A DNA stretch of 64,000 nt from Brevibacterium sp. UCMA 11754 (GCF_021532275.1 NZ_JACBOT010000024.1:1-64000); one strand, 5' to 3'. Positions 52,518-63,225 are shown, counted from the stretch's first letter. Notes: generated from the letters alone by a model not told the origin. Made by a program: numbers and translations.

Positions 52518-53173
52518 TGTGAGTCCTTCACCAGTTTCAGCACCGTCTCGACCACCTGGTCGAAATCGATGTCACTGGTATCGAGTGTGTAGACGCCTTC
52601 GGAGGCCTCTAGGAAGCTTGTTGTCGCTGAGTCCTTGGCGTCACGGCCTGTGACCTGGGATTGGGTGGCGGCGACAGCCTCGGCGTCGGCATTTCCGTGG
52701 AGCTCCTTGGCCCGGCGGGCCACGCGCACCTCGTCACGAGCGGTCATGAGGATACGGACCGGGGCGTCCGGAGCCACGACGGTCGTGATGTCACGCCCCT
52801 CGACGACGATTCCCTCGGGTGCTGCGGCGATGATGGTCCGCTGCATGTCGATGAGCTCTTCGCGGGCATCGACGACGGAAGACACGGTCTGCACGTTCTC
52901 CGACACCTCGGGTTCACGGATCTCCTCGCTGACATCGAGTCCGTCGACGGAGACGAAGAACTCATCCGGATCGGTCGAAATCTCCAGATCGACCCCGCGC
53001 ACCTGTTCGAGGACGTCGACCGGGTCGCTCACACCCCGGTTGAGGCACAGCCAGGCCATCGCACGGTACATGGCACCCGTGTCGAGGTAGCTGTAACCCA
53101 ATCGGCGGGCCGTTTCCTTCGCAGTGCTCGACTTGCCGACCCCGCTTGGTCCGTCAATGGCGACGACGCTCAT
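52514..53173 (-). CDS. cmk: Cytidylate kinase
   Basis: 219 residues. P-loop GPSGVGKSS at residues 8-16, then [10 protein letters not shown] and EGRDITTVV. It phosphorylates CMP and dCMP. Start and stop overlap tyrA and der respectively by four bases each. Confidence 0.95.
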   Translation of the reverse strand: MSVVAIDGPSGVGKSSTAKETARRLGYSYLDTGAMYRAMAWLCLNRGVSDPVDVLEQVRGVDLEISTDPDEFFVSVDGLDVSEEIREPEVSENVQTVSSVVDAREELIDMQRTIIAAAPEGIVVEGRDITTVVAPDAPVRILMTARDEVRVARRAKELHGNADAEAVAATQSQVTGRDAKDSATTSFLEASEGVYTLDTSDIDFDQVVETVLKLVKDSQ

Positions 53174-54297
53174 GCAATTCCCTCTTTCTCGATGGCGGAT
53201 TCAGGAATCTGCCATCCCTTCGACAACAAACCGATTTCAAGTTCCTGCTGGGTGGCCGGTACCACCGAGACATCGACGATTCCGAGCTTCTGGTCCGGTG
53301 CGTGGTCCATCCGGAAGTCCTCGACGTTGATGTTCAGGTCACCGATGTCCTTGAACAGTGTGGCCAGGGTTCCCGGGGTGTCGGGAATCAGGATCGTGAC
53401 TACAGCATATTTGGTCGGAGCCTGTCCGTGCTTGCCCGGGATCCGATCGTGACCTTCGTTGCCCAAGGCTATGGCCTTGGCCAGCGCACCGGTCGCGCCC
53501 GGGCCCATCTCCAAGGCGGTGATGACCTCGTCGAGTTCCGTCCGCAGATCCAACAGCACGGAGCGGACCTCCTCAGAGTTTCCGGCCAGGATCTGCGTCC
53601 ACAGGCGCGGGTCGGAGGCGGCGATCCGCGTCACGTCTCGCAGTCCCTGACCTGCCAGTGCGACTTCCTCCAGCGGCGCATGCCGGAGCTGGGAGGCGAC
53701 GAGAGAGGCGACGACCTGCGGCACGTGGGAGACCTTCGCGACCGCGGCATCGTGGATGCGCGGATCGAGGTGGATGACCGAGGCGCCGGTGGCCTCCGCC
53801 ATGGCCACGACCTCGCCGAGGCGGTTGTGCGGTGTGTTCTCGTCCGAGCAGATCACCCATGGTCGAGCTGTGAACAGGTCCGACCGGGCAGCGATCGCTC
53901 CCGACTTCTCCCGGCCCGCCATCGGGTGGCACCCGATGTAGCGGTCGAGTTCGCTTGGTTCGACGAGTTCACGCACCGATTCGAGCAGGCTGGTCTTGAC
54001 GCTTGCGACGTCCGTGACCGTCGCGTTCGGGTACGTTTCCAGAGCCGTTGCGATGGTCTGGGCCGCAACATCGGGTGGGGTGGCGATGACGACGATCTGC
54101 GGATCCCCGCCATTGCCGTCATCGGCCCCATTGCTGCCATTGCTGCCATCGGCGAAGATCGTCCCTGCACCCAGATCGGCGGCCAGCTGCTGAGCAGTCG
54201 GTGAGGTGTCCTCGAGGCTGACCTGGTACTTCTGTGCGTTCAGCGCCAGTCCGAGGCTTGCACCCAGCAGACCCGTGCCGATGATGTGGATTCTCAC
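53170..54297 (-). CDS. tyrA: Prephenate dehydrogenase with a C-terminal ACT domain
   Basis: 375 residues. Rossmann motif GTGLLGASLGLAL at the N-terminus, conserved GCHPMAGREKSG in the catalytic domain, and a C-terminal ACT domain (from about residue 300) likely used for feedback by tyrosine. It oxidises prephenate in tyrosine synthesis, linking with aroG elsewhere in the window. Overlaps rluB and cmk by four bases each. A Gly/Asn/Asp-rich loop near residue 55 is an unusual insertion. Confidence 0.93.
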   Translation of the reverse strand: MRIHIIGTGLLGASLGLALNAQKYQVSLEDTSPTAQQLAADLGAGTIFADGSNGSNGADDGNGGDPQIVVIATPPDVAAQTIATALETYPNATVTDVASVKTSLLESVRELVEPSELDRYIGCHPMAGREKSGAIAARSDLFTARPWVICSDENTPHNRLGEVVAMAEATGASVIHLDPRIHDAAVAKVSHVPQVVASLVASQLRHAPLEEVALAGQGLRDVTRIAASDPRLWTQILAGNSEEVRSVLLDLRTELDEVITALEMGPGATGALAKAIALGNEGHDRIPGKHGQAPTKYAVVTILIPDTPGTLATLFKDIGDLNINVEDFRMDHAPDQKLGIVDVSVVPATQQELEIGLLSKGWQIPESAIEKEGIA

Positions 54298-55154
54298 AAC
54301 CCGACGGCCTCGAAGAGCTCGCCGATCTCGTCTGAGCGCAGTGGGCGGATCTTGCCCTGCTTCTGTTCGTCCAAGGTGATCGGACCGAACTTGATCCGCA
54401 CCAGACGCTCGACCGGGTTGCCGACCTCCTTGAGCAGTCGCCGCACGATCCGGTTGCGACCCGAATGCAGAGTCAGTTCGACCACCGACTTGCCAGGTGT
54501 CGAGTCCACGAGTTTGAACCCATCGACCTTGACGAAGCCGTCGTCGAGGTCGATGCCGGCCTTGAGACGGGAGCTGACGTCCTTGGCCAGCTGTCCCTTG
54601 ACCTGAGCAAGGTAGGTCTTCGGAATCTCGTAGCGCGGGTGAGCCAGTCGGTTGCTCAGCTCTCCGTCATTGGTCAGAAGGATGAGTCCTTCTGTCTCCG
54701 TGTCGAGGCGTCCGACATGGAAGAGTCGTTCGACGTGGTTGTTGACGTAGTCGGCCAAGCAGGGACGACCGTCAGGATCGCTCATCGTCGACACGACACC
54801 TGCGGGCTTATTCAGCACCAGGTAGACCTTCGCGGTCTGTGTCGAAATTCTCATTGTGTCCACGTACACGGACTGGGTCTCGGGGTCGATTCGGGTGCCC
54901 AGCTCGGTCACCATGGCACCATCGACTTCGACCCGACCGTCGAGGATCAGCTGCTCACATGCACGACGTGAGCCCAAGCCCGCCTCGGCGAGGATCTTCT
55001 GGAGTCTCACACCCCCGCTGACATGGGCATCCGACTTCTGGCCCGTGCCTGACTGCGAACGCTGGGACCCCTTCGAAGAGGTGCTGGATCGCTGTTTTCG
55101 GGTCGGACGATTGTTGCGCCCGCCTGGCGCTCGGGGATCACGGTATGGACTCAT
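54294..55154 (-). CDS. rluB: 23S rRNA pseudouridine synthase B
   Basis: About 286 residues. A basic low-complexity N-terminus (about 50 residues) is followed by an S4 RNA-binding domain (VRLQKILAEAGLGSRR). The catalytic domain has GRLDTETEGLILLTNDG, whose Asp is the nucleophile. An ATG nine bases upstream (55163) is also possible; 55154 has GGAG in front. Standard position between scpB and the cmk/der genes. Confidence 0.92.
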   Translation of the reverse strand: MSPYRDPRAPGGRNNRPTRKQRSSTSSKGSQRSQSGTGQKSDAHVSGGVRLQKILAEAGLGSRRACEQLILDGRVEVDGAMVTELGTRIDPETQSVYVDTMRISTQTAKVYLVLNKPAGVVSTMSDPDGRPCLADYVNNHVERLFHVGRLDTETEGLILLTNDGELSNRLAHPRYEIPKTYLAQVKGQLAKDVSSRLKAGIDLDDGFVKVDGFKLVDSTPGKSVVELTLHSGRNRIVRRLLKEVGNPVERLVRIKFGPITLDEQKQGKIRPLRSDEIGELFEAVGL

Positions 55155-55172
55155 AATCTCCATTCTCTCAAA

Positions 55173-55805
55173 TCAATCGTCAACTCGTGACATCTCGTCG
55201 TCGAGATCGGCCATTTCGTCGTCTGCGGAGGCCAGAACCTCGGAGTTGTCGGCACCCAATTCGGCGACGTCGGCGTCTTCGGGAAGGTAGGGAGCGATCT
55301 CCGGCAGGTCGTCGATGCTGTTCATCCCCAACGCGTCGAGGAACTGGTGCGTGGTGGTGTAGAGCAGCGCCGAGGTGGTCGCTTCCTTCCCGGCTTCGAC
55401 GATGAGTCCGCGCAGGAGCAGAGTGCGAATGACACCGTCGACGCTGACGCCGCGGATGGCGGCGATGCGCGGGCGCGATATCGGCTGCCGGTAGGCGATG
55501 ACGGCGAGTGTCTCGAGGGCGGCCTGGGACAGTTTCGCGCTCTGGCCAGACGTGAGGAAGTCCTTGACGATCTCGTGATAGTCCCCGCGGGAGAAGATCC
55601 TGAAGCCTCCGGCGACCAGGCGGATCTCGAATCCGCGCTGCCGGCCGCCGTCTCTGCCGTCGTAGTCGGCCTTGAGTTCGGCAATGGCATCCGTGATCGT
55701 GTCCTCGTCGAGTCCGAGGGCAGTGGCCAGCTCATTCGCCGAGACTGCGGAGTCGCTGATCATGAGGACCGCTTCGATCCCGGCCAGAATTTCGTCGTCG
55801 ATCAT
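55173..55805 (-). CDS. scpB: SMC-associated condensin subunit ScpB
   Basis: 210 residues of two winged-helix domains. It has SQAALETLAVIAYRQPISRPRIAAIRGV, the most conserved ScpB segment, and a C-terminal acidic tail. It forms the SMC-ScpAB condensin that compacts and segregates the chromosome. Its start overlaps the scpA stop by four bases. Confidence 0.95.
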   Translation of the reverse strand: MIDDEILAGIEAVLMISDSAVSANELATALGLDEDTITDAIAELKADYDGRDGGRQRGFEIRLVAGGFRIFSRGDYHEIVKDFLTSGQSAKLSQAALETLAVIAYRQPISRPRIAAIRGVSVDGVIRTLLLRGLIVEAGKEATTSALLYTTTHQFLDALGMNSIDDLPEIAPYLPEDADVAELGADNSEVLASADDEMADLDDEMSRVDD

Positions 55806-56653
55806 GCAGATCCCTCTTCGTCATCGTGGGCACTATCCCCATCGCCGTCCCACTCCCCCTCGGTGCGCAGGTCCACCCCGTCGTCGGTGGACTCGGTGCG
55901 GGAGATGAACAGCGGTCCGAGCGGCTCCTCCTGGGCGAAGTCGCAGAGGCCGACCTTGAACAGTTCCAGCAGTGCCAGGAATCGGGCCACGACGACCAGC
56001 GTGTTATCGGCCGTGTCGAGGAGTCTTTGGAAGTCGAGGTCCCCGGCGCGCAGCAGGCTGAGGATGTGGCCGCGCTGCTCGGAGACGCTGACCAGCGGCA
56101 GGTGGATGTGGTCGACGGCGACGCTCGGCGGCGTGTGGTCGCGTTGGAGCACAGTCGCATAGAGTCCAGCCAGCTCACCTGGACCGATATGGATCTCCAG
56201 CGGCGGCAGCACGTCCTGGAACTCGGGTTCTAGTCCAACGCTGCGCGGCGCCCTGATCGATCCCGCGGCCATGGCATCGGCGAAGAATCTGCTCACGGAC
56301 TTATAGGCCCGGTACTGCAGCAGGCGGGCGAAGAGAAGGTCGCGGGCTTCGAGCAGTTCGAGGTCGAGTTCCTCTTCGCCGTCTTCGTTCGGCAGCAGAC
56401 GTGCCGTCTTGAGGTCGAGGAGAGTCGCAGCCACCAGCAGGAACTGGGAGATCTCGGCGAGGCTGGAACCGGCTTTGGCACCTGCCCGTTGACTCAGACC
56501 GGTCGTGTAGGCGATGAACTCATCGGTCACCTCGGCGAGGGCGATCTCTGTGACGTCGAGACGACGTTTGGAGATCAGGCCCAGGAGCAGGTCGAAGGGA
56601 CCGGAGAAGTTCTCCAGCTCAACCTGGAACCCTTCACTGACGGTCTCGCTCAG
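55802..56653 (-). CDS. scpA: SMC-associated kleisin ScpA, apparent CTG start
   Basis: 283 residues. The ScpA N-terminal motif FQVELENFSGPFDLLLGLIS lies upstream of the first ATG/GTG/TTG in this frame (a GTG at 56530). No such codon occurs between that motif and deep inside parA. The only sensible start is CTG at 56653-56651, which overlaps the parA stop as CTGA and has GGAGG six bases upstream. That is the same geometry as the ATGA overlaps elsewhere in this run. A GTG start at 56530 would remove 41 residues including the SMC-binding helix. The rest is normal, ending in a winged helix and an acidic tail. Confidence 0.9.
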   Translation of the reverse strand: MSETVSEGFQVELENFSGPFDLLLGLISKRRLDVTEIALAEVTDEFIAYTTGLSQRAGAKAGSSLAEISQFLLVAATLLDLKTARLLPNEDGEEELDLELLEARDLLFARLLQYRAYKSVSRFFADAMAAGSIRAPRSVGLEPEFQDVLPPLEIHIGPGELAGLYATVLQRDHTPPSVAVDHIHLPLVSVSEQRGHILSLLRAGDLDFQRLLDTADNTLVVVARFLALLELFKVGLCDFAQEEPLGPLFISRTESTDDGVDLRTEGEWDGDGDSAHDDEEGSA

Positions 56654-57519
56654 GGTGCGCCTCCGCGGGCGATGAGCTCCCTGGCGAGTCGACGGTAGGC
56701 CTCGGAGCCCGCGTGCTTGGGGGCGAAGCTCGTGATCGGTTCGGCAGCGACCGAGGCGTCCGGGAACTTCACGGTGCGATTGATGACCGTATCGAAGACC
56801 TTGTCATCGAAGGCCTCGGTCACGCGCGACATGACCTCCTTCGAGTGGAGGGTGCGCGAGTCGAACATCGTGGCCAGGATCCCGTCGACGACGAGGGAGG
56901 GATTGAGGCGGTCCTGGATCTTCTCGATGGTCTCCACCAGCAGTGCGACGCCGCGAAGGGCGAAGAACTCGGTTTCGAGCGGAATGATGACACCGTGCGC
57001 GGCGGTCAGAGCGTTGACGGTCAGCAGGCCAAGGGAGGGCTGGCAGTCGATGAGGATGACATCGTATTCGTCGGTGACCTTCGACAGCACTCGTGAGAGG
57101 ATCTGCTCACGGGCGACCTCGCCCACGAGCTGGACTTCGGCGGCGGAGAGATCGATGTTGGCCGGGAGGATGTCGATGTTCTCGAAGTCGGTGCTGACGA
57201 TGACCTCGTGCGGATCCATACGCGAATTCATCAGCAGGTTGTAGATGCTGATTTCCAGGTCGTAGGGATTGACGCCCAGACCCACGGACAGTGCGCCCTG
57301 CGGGTCGAAGTCGACGAGGAGCATCTTGCGTCCGTAGGCGGCCAGAGAGGCGCCGAGGTTGATCGACGAGGTCGTCTTGCCGACGCCGCCCTTCTGGTTG
57401 ACCATCGCGATGATGCGGGCAGGCCCGTGACTGTCCAGCGGTGCTGGCTCGTCGAAGTCCTGCTGCTCAGGGTCAGTGGATTTCGACTTGGGAATATCCA
57501 GCGCCTGTTGCGTATTCAT
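56650..57519 (-). CDS. parA: ParA/Soj-family partition ATPase
   Basis: About 289 residues. Deviant Walker A KGGVGKTTSS near residue 45, DFDPQGALSVGLGVN and the Walker B region VILIDCQPSLGLL. The ATG at 57519 is chosen; GTG codons at 57522 and 57534 are alternatives. No parB is adjacent. Next to scpAB and xerD this ParA homologue is likely an accessory segregation or positioning ATPase rather than the origin-proximal copy. Confidence 0.92.
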   Translation of the reverse strand: MNTQQALDIPKSKSTDPEQQDFDEPAPLDSHGPARIIAMVNQKGGVGKTTSSINLGASLAAYGRKMLLVDFDPQGALSVGLGVNPYDLEISIYNLLMNSRMDPHEVIVSTDFENIDILPANIDLSAAEVQLVGEVAREQILSRVLSKVTDEYDVILIDCQPSLGLLTVNALTAAHGVIIPLETEFFALRGVALLVETIEKIQDRLNPSLVVDGILATMFDSRTLHSKEVMSRVTEAFDDKVFDTVINRTVKFPDASVAAEPITSFAPKHAGSEAYRRLARELIARGGAP

Positions 57520-57558
57520 CACTCGGATGGCCACCTTTCGTTGCTCTTGGCTCCAACC

Positions 57559-58506
57559 CTACCGCGCCCGGGGGTGCGAGGTCGCGTACACTTCCCGCAA
57601 TGTTTCCTCTGACACCTTGGTGTAGATCTGCGTGGTCGTGACTGACGCGTGTCCCAGCAGTTCCTGGACGACGCGAATATCGGCACCGCCCTCCAGCAGG
57701 TGTGTCGCGAACGAGTGCCGGAACGTATGCGGTGAGACTTCAACTTCCAGCCCTGCCAGTTCGCCGGCATCCTTGACGATCTGCCACGCGGTCTGACGCG
57801 ACAGGCGGGTTCCCCGCGCGTTGAGGAACAGGGCCCCGGCCGGTGCTGATGATCTGACCTTCGCGGCCATGCTCGGCCTGGTCCGTGACACCCAGGCGCC
57901 AAGTGCTGTGGAGGCGTGGGAGCCGAAGGGCACGATCCGCTCCTTCCCGCCTTTGCCGTAGAGGCGTACGAGGCTGGCCTCGAGATCGACGTCGTCGAGG
58001 TCGACGCCGACAGCTTCGGAGATCCGTGCCCCCGTTGCGTAGAGCAGCTCCAGAAGTGCGGCCGCTCTGATCTGTGCGGGCTCCTCGCCGCCTGTTGTCG
58101 CCAGCATGGCTTCGACATCGTCCAGAGACAGTGCCTTGGGCAGGCGCAGGCCCTCCTGTGGTGGGCTGACCTCGGATGCCGGATCCGTAGCCGCCAGCCC
58201 CTCGCCGAGGGTGAATCCGTGGAACCGGCGCACCGCGACGAGAGCTCGTGCACGGGTCCGTGGGGCCAGGTTCTCATCGAGGAGGTGGAGGGCGAAGGCC
58301 TCGACATGGGTGCGTGCGACCTCGCCGAGGTGGCCGATCCCCTGCCCATTCAGCCAGGTGCCGTACCTGGCCAGGTCACGGGCGTAGGCATCGATGGAGT
58401 TCCGCGAGAGCCCACGCTCGAACCGCAGTGAGTTCAGGTACGTCTCAAAAGCGCGGGACAGCGACTGCGGCAGCTCCGGGAGCAGTTCGGCACCGTGCCG
58501 GGCCAT
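57559..58506 (-). CDS. xerD: Tyrosine recombinase XerD
   Basis: 315 residues. An N-terminal SAM-like core-binding domain is followed by the catalytic domain with Arg in [10 protein letters not shown] (near 158), [11 protein letters not shown] (near 253) and the nucleophile Tyr in QIYTKVSEE (near 295). It resolves chromosome dimers at dif with XerC. Its location in the pyrG-nudix-xerD-parA-scpAB run is conserved, which favours XerD over a mobile integrase. Confidence 0.94.
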   Translation of the reverse strand: MARHGAELLPELPQSLSRAFETYLNSLRFERGLSRNSIDAYARDLARYGTWLNGQGIGHLGEVARTHVEAFALHLLDENLAPRTRARALVAVRRFHGFTLGEGLAATDPASEVSPPQEGLRLPKALSLDDVEAMLATTGGEEPAQIRAAALLELLYATGARISEAVGVDLDDVDLEASLVRLYGKGGKERIVPFGSHASTALGAWVSRTRPSMAAKVRSSAPAGALFLNARGTRLSRQTAWQIVKDAGELAGLEVEVSPHTFRHSFATHLLEGGADIRVVQELLGHASVTTTQIYTKVSEETLREVYATSHPRAR

Positions 58507-58516
58507 GGCTCAGACC

Positions 58517-59206
58517 TCAGGCTCGCGGTCGGTCTGAGCCGCCGGCAGTGCCCTGGTCAGCAGCATCGTCACGGCCATCAATGAGACGGCGGGGCGCATC
58601 GACGCTGCGGGTTCTGATCGGCTTCCCGGCGGCTTCGGCACGCAGGATGCGATCCACCTGTAGGATCGCCAGCTGCGCGATCGAGTTCGTGATCTCCCCC
58701 GCGCTGACTGCGTCGAGAGCCTCGTCGAGGCTGGCCCAGCAGAATCTGAAGCCCGCTTCCTCTTCGCTGCGTGCGTGCCGGTCCTCGTCTGCGATGAGCT
58801 CGAGGTCCCGGGCCAGGTAGAGGCGGATCGATTCGCTGCTGCCGCCTGGTGTCAGGCAGGAGTCGGTGAGGACTTCCCAGCGCCCGGCTCGCAGATCGGC
58901 TTCTTCTGCCAGTTCTCGCTTCGCAGCGTCGAAGGGATCTTCGCCGGGGATATCGAGGAGACCGGCGGGGACTTCCCAGAGCCTGGCCCGGACGGGATGG
59001 CGGTACTGCTGGATGAGCAGGATCCGCTCCTGCTCATCCACGCACGCGATGGCCACAGCACCCGTGTGAGCCATCATGTCGCGCACCAGCCCAGATGCTT
59101 CGGGCAGGTCGAAGGTCTCTCGCCGGATGTTCCACACCGCTCCGTGGTAGACCACGTCGGATGCGGTGATGGTCGGCGTATAGGCCTCGTCGCGCAGATC
59201 GCTCAA
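58517..59206 (-). CDS. Nudix hydrolase, ADP-ribose pyrophosphatase type
   Basis: 229 residues. The Nudix box is GLLDIPGEDPFDAAKRELAEE, spanning about residues 82-102, with the usual G..E..REL.EE pattern slightly varied. LLIQQYRHPVR before it is typical of ADP-ribose pyrophosphatases. The last about 35 residues are Arg/Asp/Gly-rich and not family-like. Between pyrG and xerD with gaps of 12 and 10 bp. Confidence 0.91.
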   Translation of the reverse strand: MSDLRDEAYTPTITASDVVYHGAVWNIRRETFDLPEASGLVRDMMAHTGAVAIACVDEQERILLIQQYRHPVRARLWEVPAGLLDIPGEDPFDAAKRELAEEADLRAGRWEVLTDSCLTPGGSSESIRLYLARDLELIADEDRHARSEEEAGFRFCWASLDEALDAVSAGEITNSIAQLAILQVDRILRAEAAGKPIRTRSVDAPRRLIDGRDDAADQGTAGGSDRPRA

Positions 59207-59218
59207 TTGGGGCCCTGC

Positions 59219-60913
59219 CTACTTCTTGGCCTTCAGTGCCGCTGCCACGAGTCCTGCGAACAGCGGATGGGGCTTGGTCGGGCGTGACTTGAGCTCGGGG
59301 TGAGCCTGCGTCGCCACGTAGTAGGGGTGCTCGGATTCCGGCAGCTCGACGAATTCCACGAGTTCACCGCTGGGCGAGGTGCCCGAGAAGCGGAGACCTG
59401 CCGTGGCCAGCTGATCACGGTAGGTGTTGTTGACCTCGTAGCGGTGACGGTGACGTTCGGTGATGAGCGTCGATTCGTAGACTCCGGCGACGACACTGCC
59501 TTCGTCGAGCTTCGCCTCGTAGGTGCCCAAGCGCATGGTTCCGCCCAGGTCGCCTTCGCCTTCGACGATGGAGAGCTGTTCGGCCATCGTGGCGATGACG
59601 GGGACCTGCGTATCGGGGTCGAATTCGGAGGAGGATGCCTCGTCGATGCCGGCGACGTTCCGGGCATATTCGATGACCATGCACTGCAGGCCCAGGCACA
59701 GACCCAGGGTCGGAATGCCGTTTGTCCGGGCGTATTCGAGTGCGCCGAGCTTGCCGTCGATGCCGCGGATGCCGAAGCCGCCGGGCACGCAGATCGCGTC
59801 CAGGCCGGACAGACGCTCACGAGCGCCTTCCTCGGTGTCGCAGTCATCGGAGGCGATCCATTCGACCTTGACCTTGGCGTTGTTGGCGAATCCACCGGCG
59901 CGCAATGCCTCGGTGACCGAGAGATAGGCGTCAGGGAGGTCGATGTACTTGCCCACGATGCCGATGCGCACGACGTGCTCGGGGTTGTGGACGCGCTCGA
60001 GAACCCAGTCCCACTTCGTCCAGTCGACATCACGGAAGGGAAGGTTGAGGCGACGGATCACATAGACGTCGAGGCCACCGTCGTGGAGGACCTTCGGAAT
60101 GTCGTAGATGCTCGGTGCGTCCACGCAGGACACGACCGCGTCGGACTCCACGTCGCAGGAGGAGGCGATCTTCGTGCGGATCGAGTCCGGAAGCTCCCGG
60201 TCGGAGCGCAGCACGATCGCGTCGGGCTGGATGCCGATCGAGCGCAGTGCTGCCACAGAGTGCTGAGTCGGCTTCGTCTTCAGCTCACCGGAGGGCCCGA
60301 GGTACGGAACCAGGGACACGTGGATGAAGAACACGTTGTCGCGGCCGATGTCGTGTCGGACCTGACGTGCGGCCTCGAGGAACGGCTGGGATTCGATGTC
60401 ACCGACGGTTCCGCCGATCTCGGTGATGATGACATCGGGACGTTCGTCGATGGGACGTTCGGCCTGGGCCCGCATCCGCGACTTGATCTCATCGGTGATG
60501 TGCGGGATGACCTGAACAGTGTCGCCGAGGTAGGCCCCGCGACGCTCCTTGGCGATGACCGAGGAGTAGACCTGTCCGGTCGTCACGTTGGCTGCGCCGT
60601 CGAGATCAACGTCGAGGAAACGTTCGTAATGGCCGATGTCGAGGTCGGTCTCAGCACCGTCTTCGGTGACGAAGACCTCGCCGTGCTGGAAGGGATTCAT
60701 TGTTCCGGGATCCACATTGAGGTAGGGATCCAGCTTCTGCATTGCTACCGAGAGTCCGCGCTGAGTGAGCAGGTGGCCGAGGCTCGAAGCCGTCAGTCCC
60801 TTGCCCAACGAAGAGGCAACGCCTCCCGTGACGAAGATGTGCTTTGCCGTATTTGTGCCGCCTGGGCCAGTTCGATTCACCACGGGATTTGATCCTATCA
60901 AAGTTGGGCTCAC
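59219..60913 (-). CDS. pyrG: CTP synthase
   Basis: 564 residues. The N-terminal amidoligase domain ([16 protein letters not shown]) has the UTP/ATP sites. The C-terminal class I glutaminase has Cys in [10 protein letters not shown] near residue 404 and the HPE triad in QAHPELKS. It makes CTP from UTP and glutamine. The GTG at 60913 overlaps the upstream gene's stop (GTGA). A GTG at 60883 has AGGA upstream and would give a protein 10 residues shorter. Confidence 0.95.
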   Translation of the reverse strand: MSPTLIGSNPVVNRTGPGGTNTAKHIFVTGGVASSLGKGLTASSLGHLLTQRGLSVAMQKLDPYLNVDPGTMNPFQHGEVFVTEDGAETDLDIGHYERFLDVDLDGAANVTTGQVYSSVIAKERRGAYLGDTVQVIPHITDEIKSRMRAQAERPIDERPDVIITEIGGTVGDIESQPFLEAARQVRHDIGRDNVFFIHVSLVPYLGPSGELKTKPTQHSVAALRSIGIQPDAIVLRSDRELPDSIRTKIASSCDVESDAVVSCVDAPSIYDIPKVLHDGGLDVYVIRRLNLPFRDVDWTKWDWVLERVHNPEHVVRIGIVGKYIDLPDAYLSVTEALRAGGFANNAKVKVEWIASDDCDTEEGARERLSGLDAICVPGGFGIRGIDGKLGALEYARTNGIPTLGLCLGLQCMVIEYARNVAGIDEASSSEFDPDTQVPVIATMAEQLSIVEGEGDLGGTMRLGTYEAKLDEGSVVAGVYESTLITERHRHRYEVNNTYRDQLATAGLRFSGTSPSGELVEFVELPESEHPYYVATQAHPELKSRPTKPHPLFAGLVAAALKAKK

Positions 60914-62046
60914 GAATCCGACGATTCGGCGACTTCGGCGTAGAGGTCAAGCAGCGTCGCAGAGATCGCTGCCCCGTTGTTCACGTCAATCACGCGCTTC
61001 TTTGCGGCCACAGCCTGCGATCCACGTCCCGCTGGGTCGTCGAGAAGATGATTGATCTCACTCAGAAGCGCGTCGGTGTCGTCGGCTGCGACGGCCTTGG
61101 CCGCAGCACCCCAGATGCCGGCGCGTCTCTGGTTGCCGATGAAGACCGCCGGCTTCGACAGCTGCATGAGGTCTTCATGGCTGAGTCCTGTCATGGTCTC
61201 GCTGGCGATGACGACGTCCGCGGCAGCTGCGACGTCGACGAGGTCACCGGACGGGGCGACGATGACGCCGCGGTCGGCGAAGGCGGACTCAATCGTGGAC
61301 CGGTCCTTGCCGGTGCCGGTGAGGACCGTGACGACGGAACGGCCGGGCCGCTTCGTGTTGATCTGGTCGGCCGCATCGAGGACCGTGGCCAGAGCGGTGT
61401 GGTCGCGCAGGGCAATGGGGCTGGCGACCATCCACGTGCCCTCTTCGACGCCGAGTTCCTTACGCACCTGTGCACGCGGTGTTCTGACGGTGAGGTCGAC
61501 GTCGATGTCCGGGTGGACGAGCTCGGCGCGTTCGACGATCGGGACCTTGCCCCCGAAGTAGTCGACGACCGGTTCGGTGGTGCCCAGGAGCGCGGTTGCG
61601 GTGCGGCCGACGATCTCCGCGCCGGTCTTCTCGATCACGCCGGCTGCGTCGAAGGACTCGATCGTCGCGACGACCTTCGGGTGCAGGCGGGCGGGGAGAC
61701 CGGTGAAGGCGAGGCCGGCGAGGGTCGCAGCATGCAGGCCGTGGGCGTGGACGATGTCCACGTGCTGGTAGTACTTGTGCAGAGTGAATGCGGTATTGGG
61801 ATCTGCCAAGGTGAAGCGTCGTCGGGCTGCCAGCTCGATCTCGCGGAAGTTGTCCGCCAGGTCCTCGGGGACTCCGAATGTGCCCAGCAGCGAACGGTGG
61901 GCAGCGACTGCTACCTTGAAGCCGGCGCGCAGATGCCCGAGGACTGCGAGTTTCGCGACTTCGACGACGGGACCCGTGGTTTCGGCGAGTACATGCAGAA
62001 TCCTCGTGTCTGCGCTGAGTGGGTGGACCTCGCCGGATTCGCTCAT
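60910..62046 (-). CDS. Glycosyltransferase family 4-like protein
   Basis: 378 residues. N-terminal Rossmann-like part with [20 protein letters not shown] and [14 protein letters not shown]. The C-terminal GT-B half contains [19 protein letters not shown], in place of the common E-x7-E motif. Acceptor unknown. It follows another glycosyltransferase gene by 33 bp and precedes pyrG. Confidence 0.8.
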   Translation of the reverse strand: MSESGEVHPLSADTRILHVLAETTGPVVEVAKLAVLGHLRAGFKVAVAAHRSLLGTFGVPEDLADNFREIELAARRRFTLADPNTAFTLHKYYQHVDIVHAHGLHAATLAGLAFTGLPARLHPKVVATIESFDAAGVIEKTGAEIVGRTATALLGTTEPVVDYFGGKVPIVERAELVHPDIDVDLTVRTPRAQVRKELGVEEGTWMVASPIALRDHTALATVLDAADQINTKRPGRSVVTVLTGTGKDRSTIESAFADRGVIVAPSGDLVDVAAAADVVIASETMTGLSHEDLMQLSKPAVFIGNQRRAGIWGAAAKAVAADDTDALLSEINHLLDDPAGRGSQAVAAKKRVIDVNNGAAISATLLDLYAEVAESSDS

Positions 62047-62079
62047 TTCCTCATCCTTTTCATTAGATCGACGCTGCTT

Positions 62080-63225
62080 CTACCCTACCTGGGAGGGCAT
62101 GAGTTCCGTGTATATGCCCACCAGTTCTTTGGCCACTTCCCTCTCATCGGGAAGTTGGGCTCCGCGGGCCTTGGCCCGGGCGGCCAGCTGGGCTCTGCGA
62201 GCGGGATCCGAGGCCAATTCGCCGATGGCTGCGGCAAGGCCCATGTCGTCATCGTCATCGATGAGAATGCCCGCATCCCCGACGAGTTCCGTCGTGCCAC
62301 CCGTGCTGGTGGCGATGATGGCTCGTCCGGAGATCAGCGCCTCCTGCAGCACCAGTGCACGGGCCTCCCAAACACTGGTGAGCACATAGATATCGGCGGC
62401 CGCATTGAGTTCGGCGATATCGTCTCTGGGGCCCAGGAAATGCAGAGCAGGCACCGCCGAGGTGGCGGCGAGGTCCTCGTACTGCCCGTGCACCTCGTCG
62501 AGGACGGCGCGGTCGGCGGCTCCTGCGATGAGGAAGACGAGTTCTGGTCGTTGACGCCCGCCGAGGTGGCCCAGGGCCCGGACGAGCATCGGATAGTTCT
62601 TCTGCGGTGCGACACGCCCGACGGCGAGCACGATGAGCGCGTCTGGCCCGAATCCGAACTCCGCGGCCAGTGCCGCACGAGTGGCAACGGCCGCCTCGGC
62701 GGGGACCTCTTGGACTTCCGGGGCTGCGGCGGGCACGAACCTGGCATCGCGTGCGCCGAGTTCCCGCGCCCTGTCCACCAAGTCGGTGCTGGCTCCGATC
62801 GTCAGGTCCGCGCCCTTGGCCAGCAGAGTCTCGATACTGGTCTCGACCGTGGCTCTCAGCCCCTGACCACTGGCCCGGTTGTGCAGGCTGATGATGAGGC
62901 GGGGGCGATGCCGAAGGGACCGCGCGGCCAGCAGTGCGACGAAGCCTGCCCGGAAGCCGTGGGCGTGGACGATGTCGGCGGTGAAGGTGCCGATGAGCTT
63001 TCGCAGGCGGATGATCAGAGCGCCGTCACGGGCACCGATTCCGGTTCCCATGTCGAGTGCGGCGAAGCGGACTCCGGGCAGAGAGGAGAAGCCGAAGTGC
63101 TCATCGGTGGACGCGGGACCGATGACCCCGAGCTCGTGGCCGGAGGCTGCGAGGTCACGGGCCAGGGCACGCACATGGGTGCCCACTCCCCCGGTCGATG
63201 TGCCGAGCACGTAGACGATTCTCAT
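62080..63225 (-). CDS. Glycosyltransferase family 4-like protein
   Basis: 381 residues, a more typical GT-B enzyme. It has GTSTGGVGTHVRALA at the start, DIVHAHGFRAG, then VGRVAPQKNYPMLVRAL and SVWEARALVLQEALI (the donor-binding E-x7-E region). It overlaps the end of the MurJ-like gene by four bases, so glycosylation and lipid flipping are translationally linked. Suggests assembly of a lipid-linked glycan; product unknown. Confidence 0.87.
   Translation of the reverse strand: MRIVYVLGTSTGGVGTHVRALARDLAASGHELGVIGPASTDEHFGFSSLPGVRFAALDMGTGIGARDGALIIRLRKLIGTFTADIVHAHGFRAGFVALLAARSLRHRPRLIISLHNRASGQGLRATVETSIETLLAKGADLTIGASTDLVDRARELGARDARFVPAAAPEVQEVPAEAAVATRAALAAEFGFGPDALIVLAVGRVAPQKNYPMLVRALGHLGGRQRPELVFLIAGAADRAVLDEVHGQYEDLAATSAVPALHFLGPRDDIAELNAAADIYVLTSVWEARALVLQEALISGRAIIATSTGGTTELVGDAGILIDDDDDMGLAAAIGELASDPARRAQLAARAKARGAQLPDEREVAKELVGIYTELMPSQVG

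Noticed and set aside
57559..58506. Phage or integron integrase marking an integrated element
   Set aside because: The recombinase lies in the conserved pyrG-nudix-xerD-parA-scpAB order and there are no att-like repeats or phage genes nearby.
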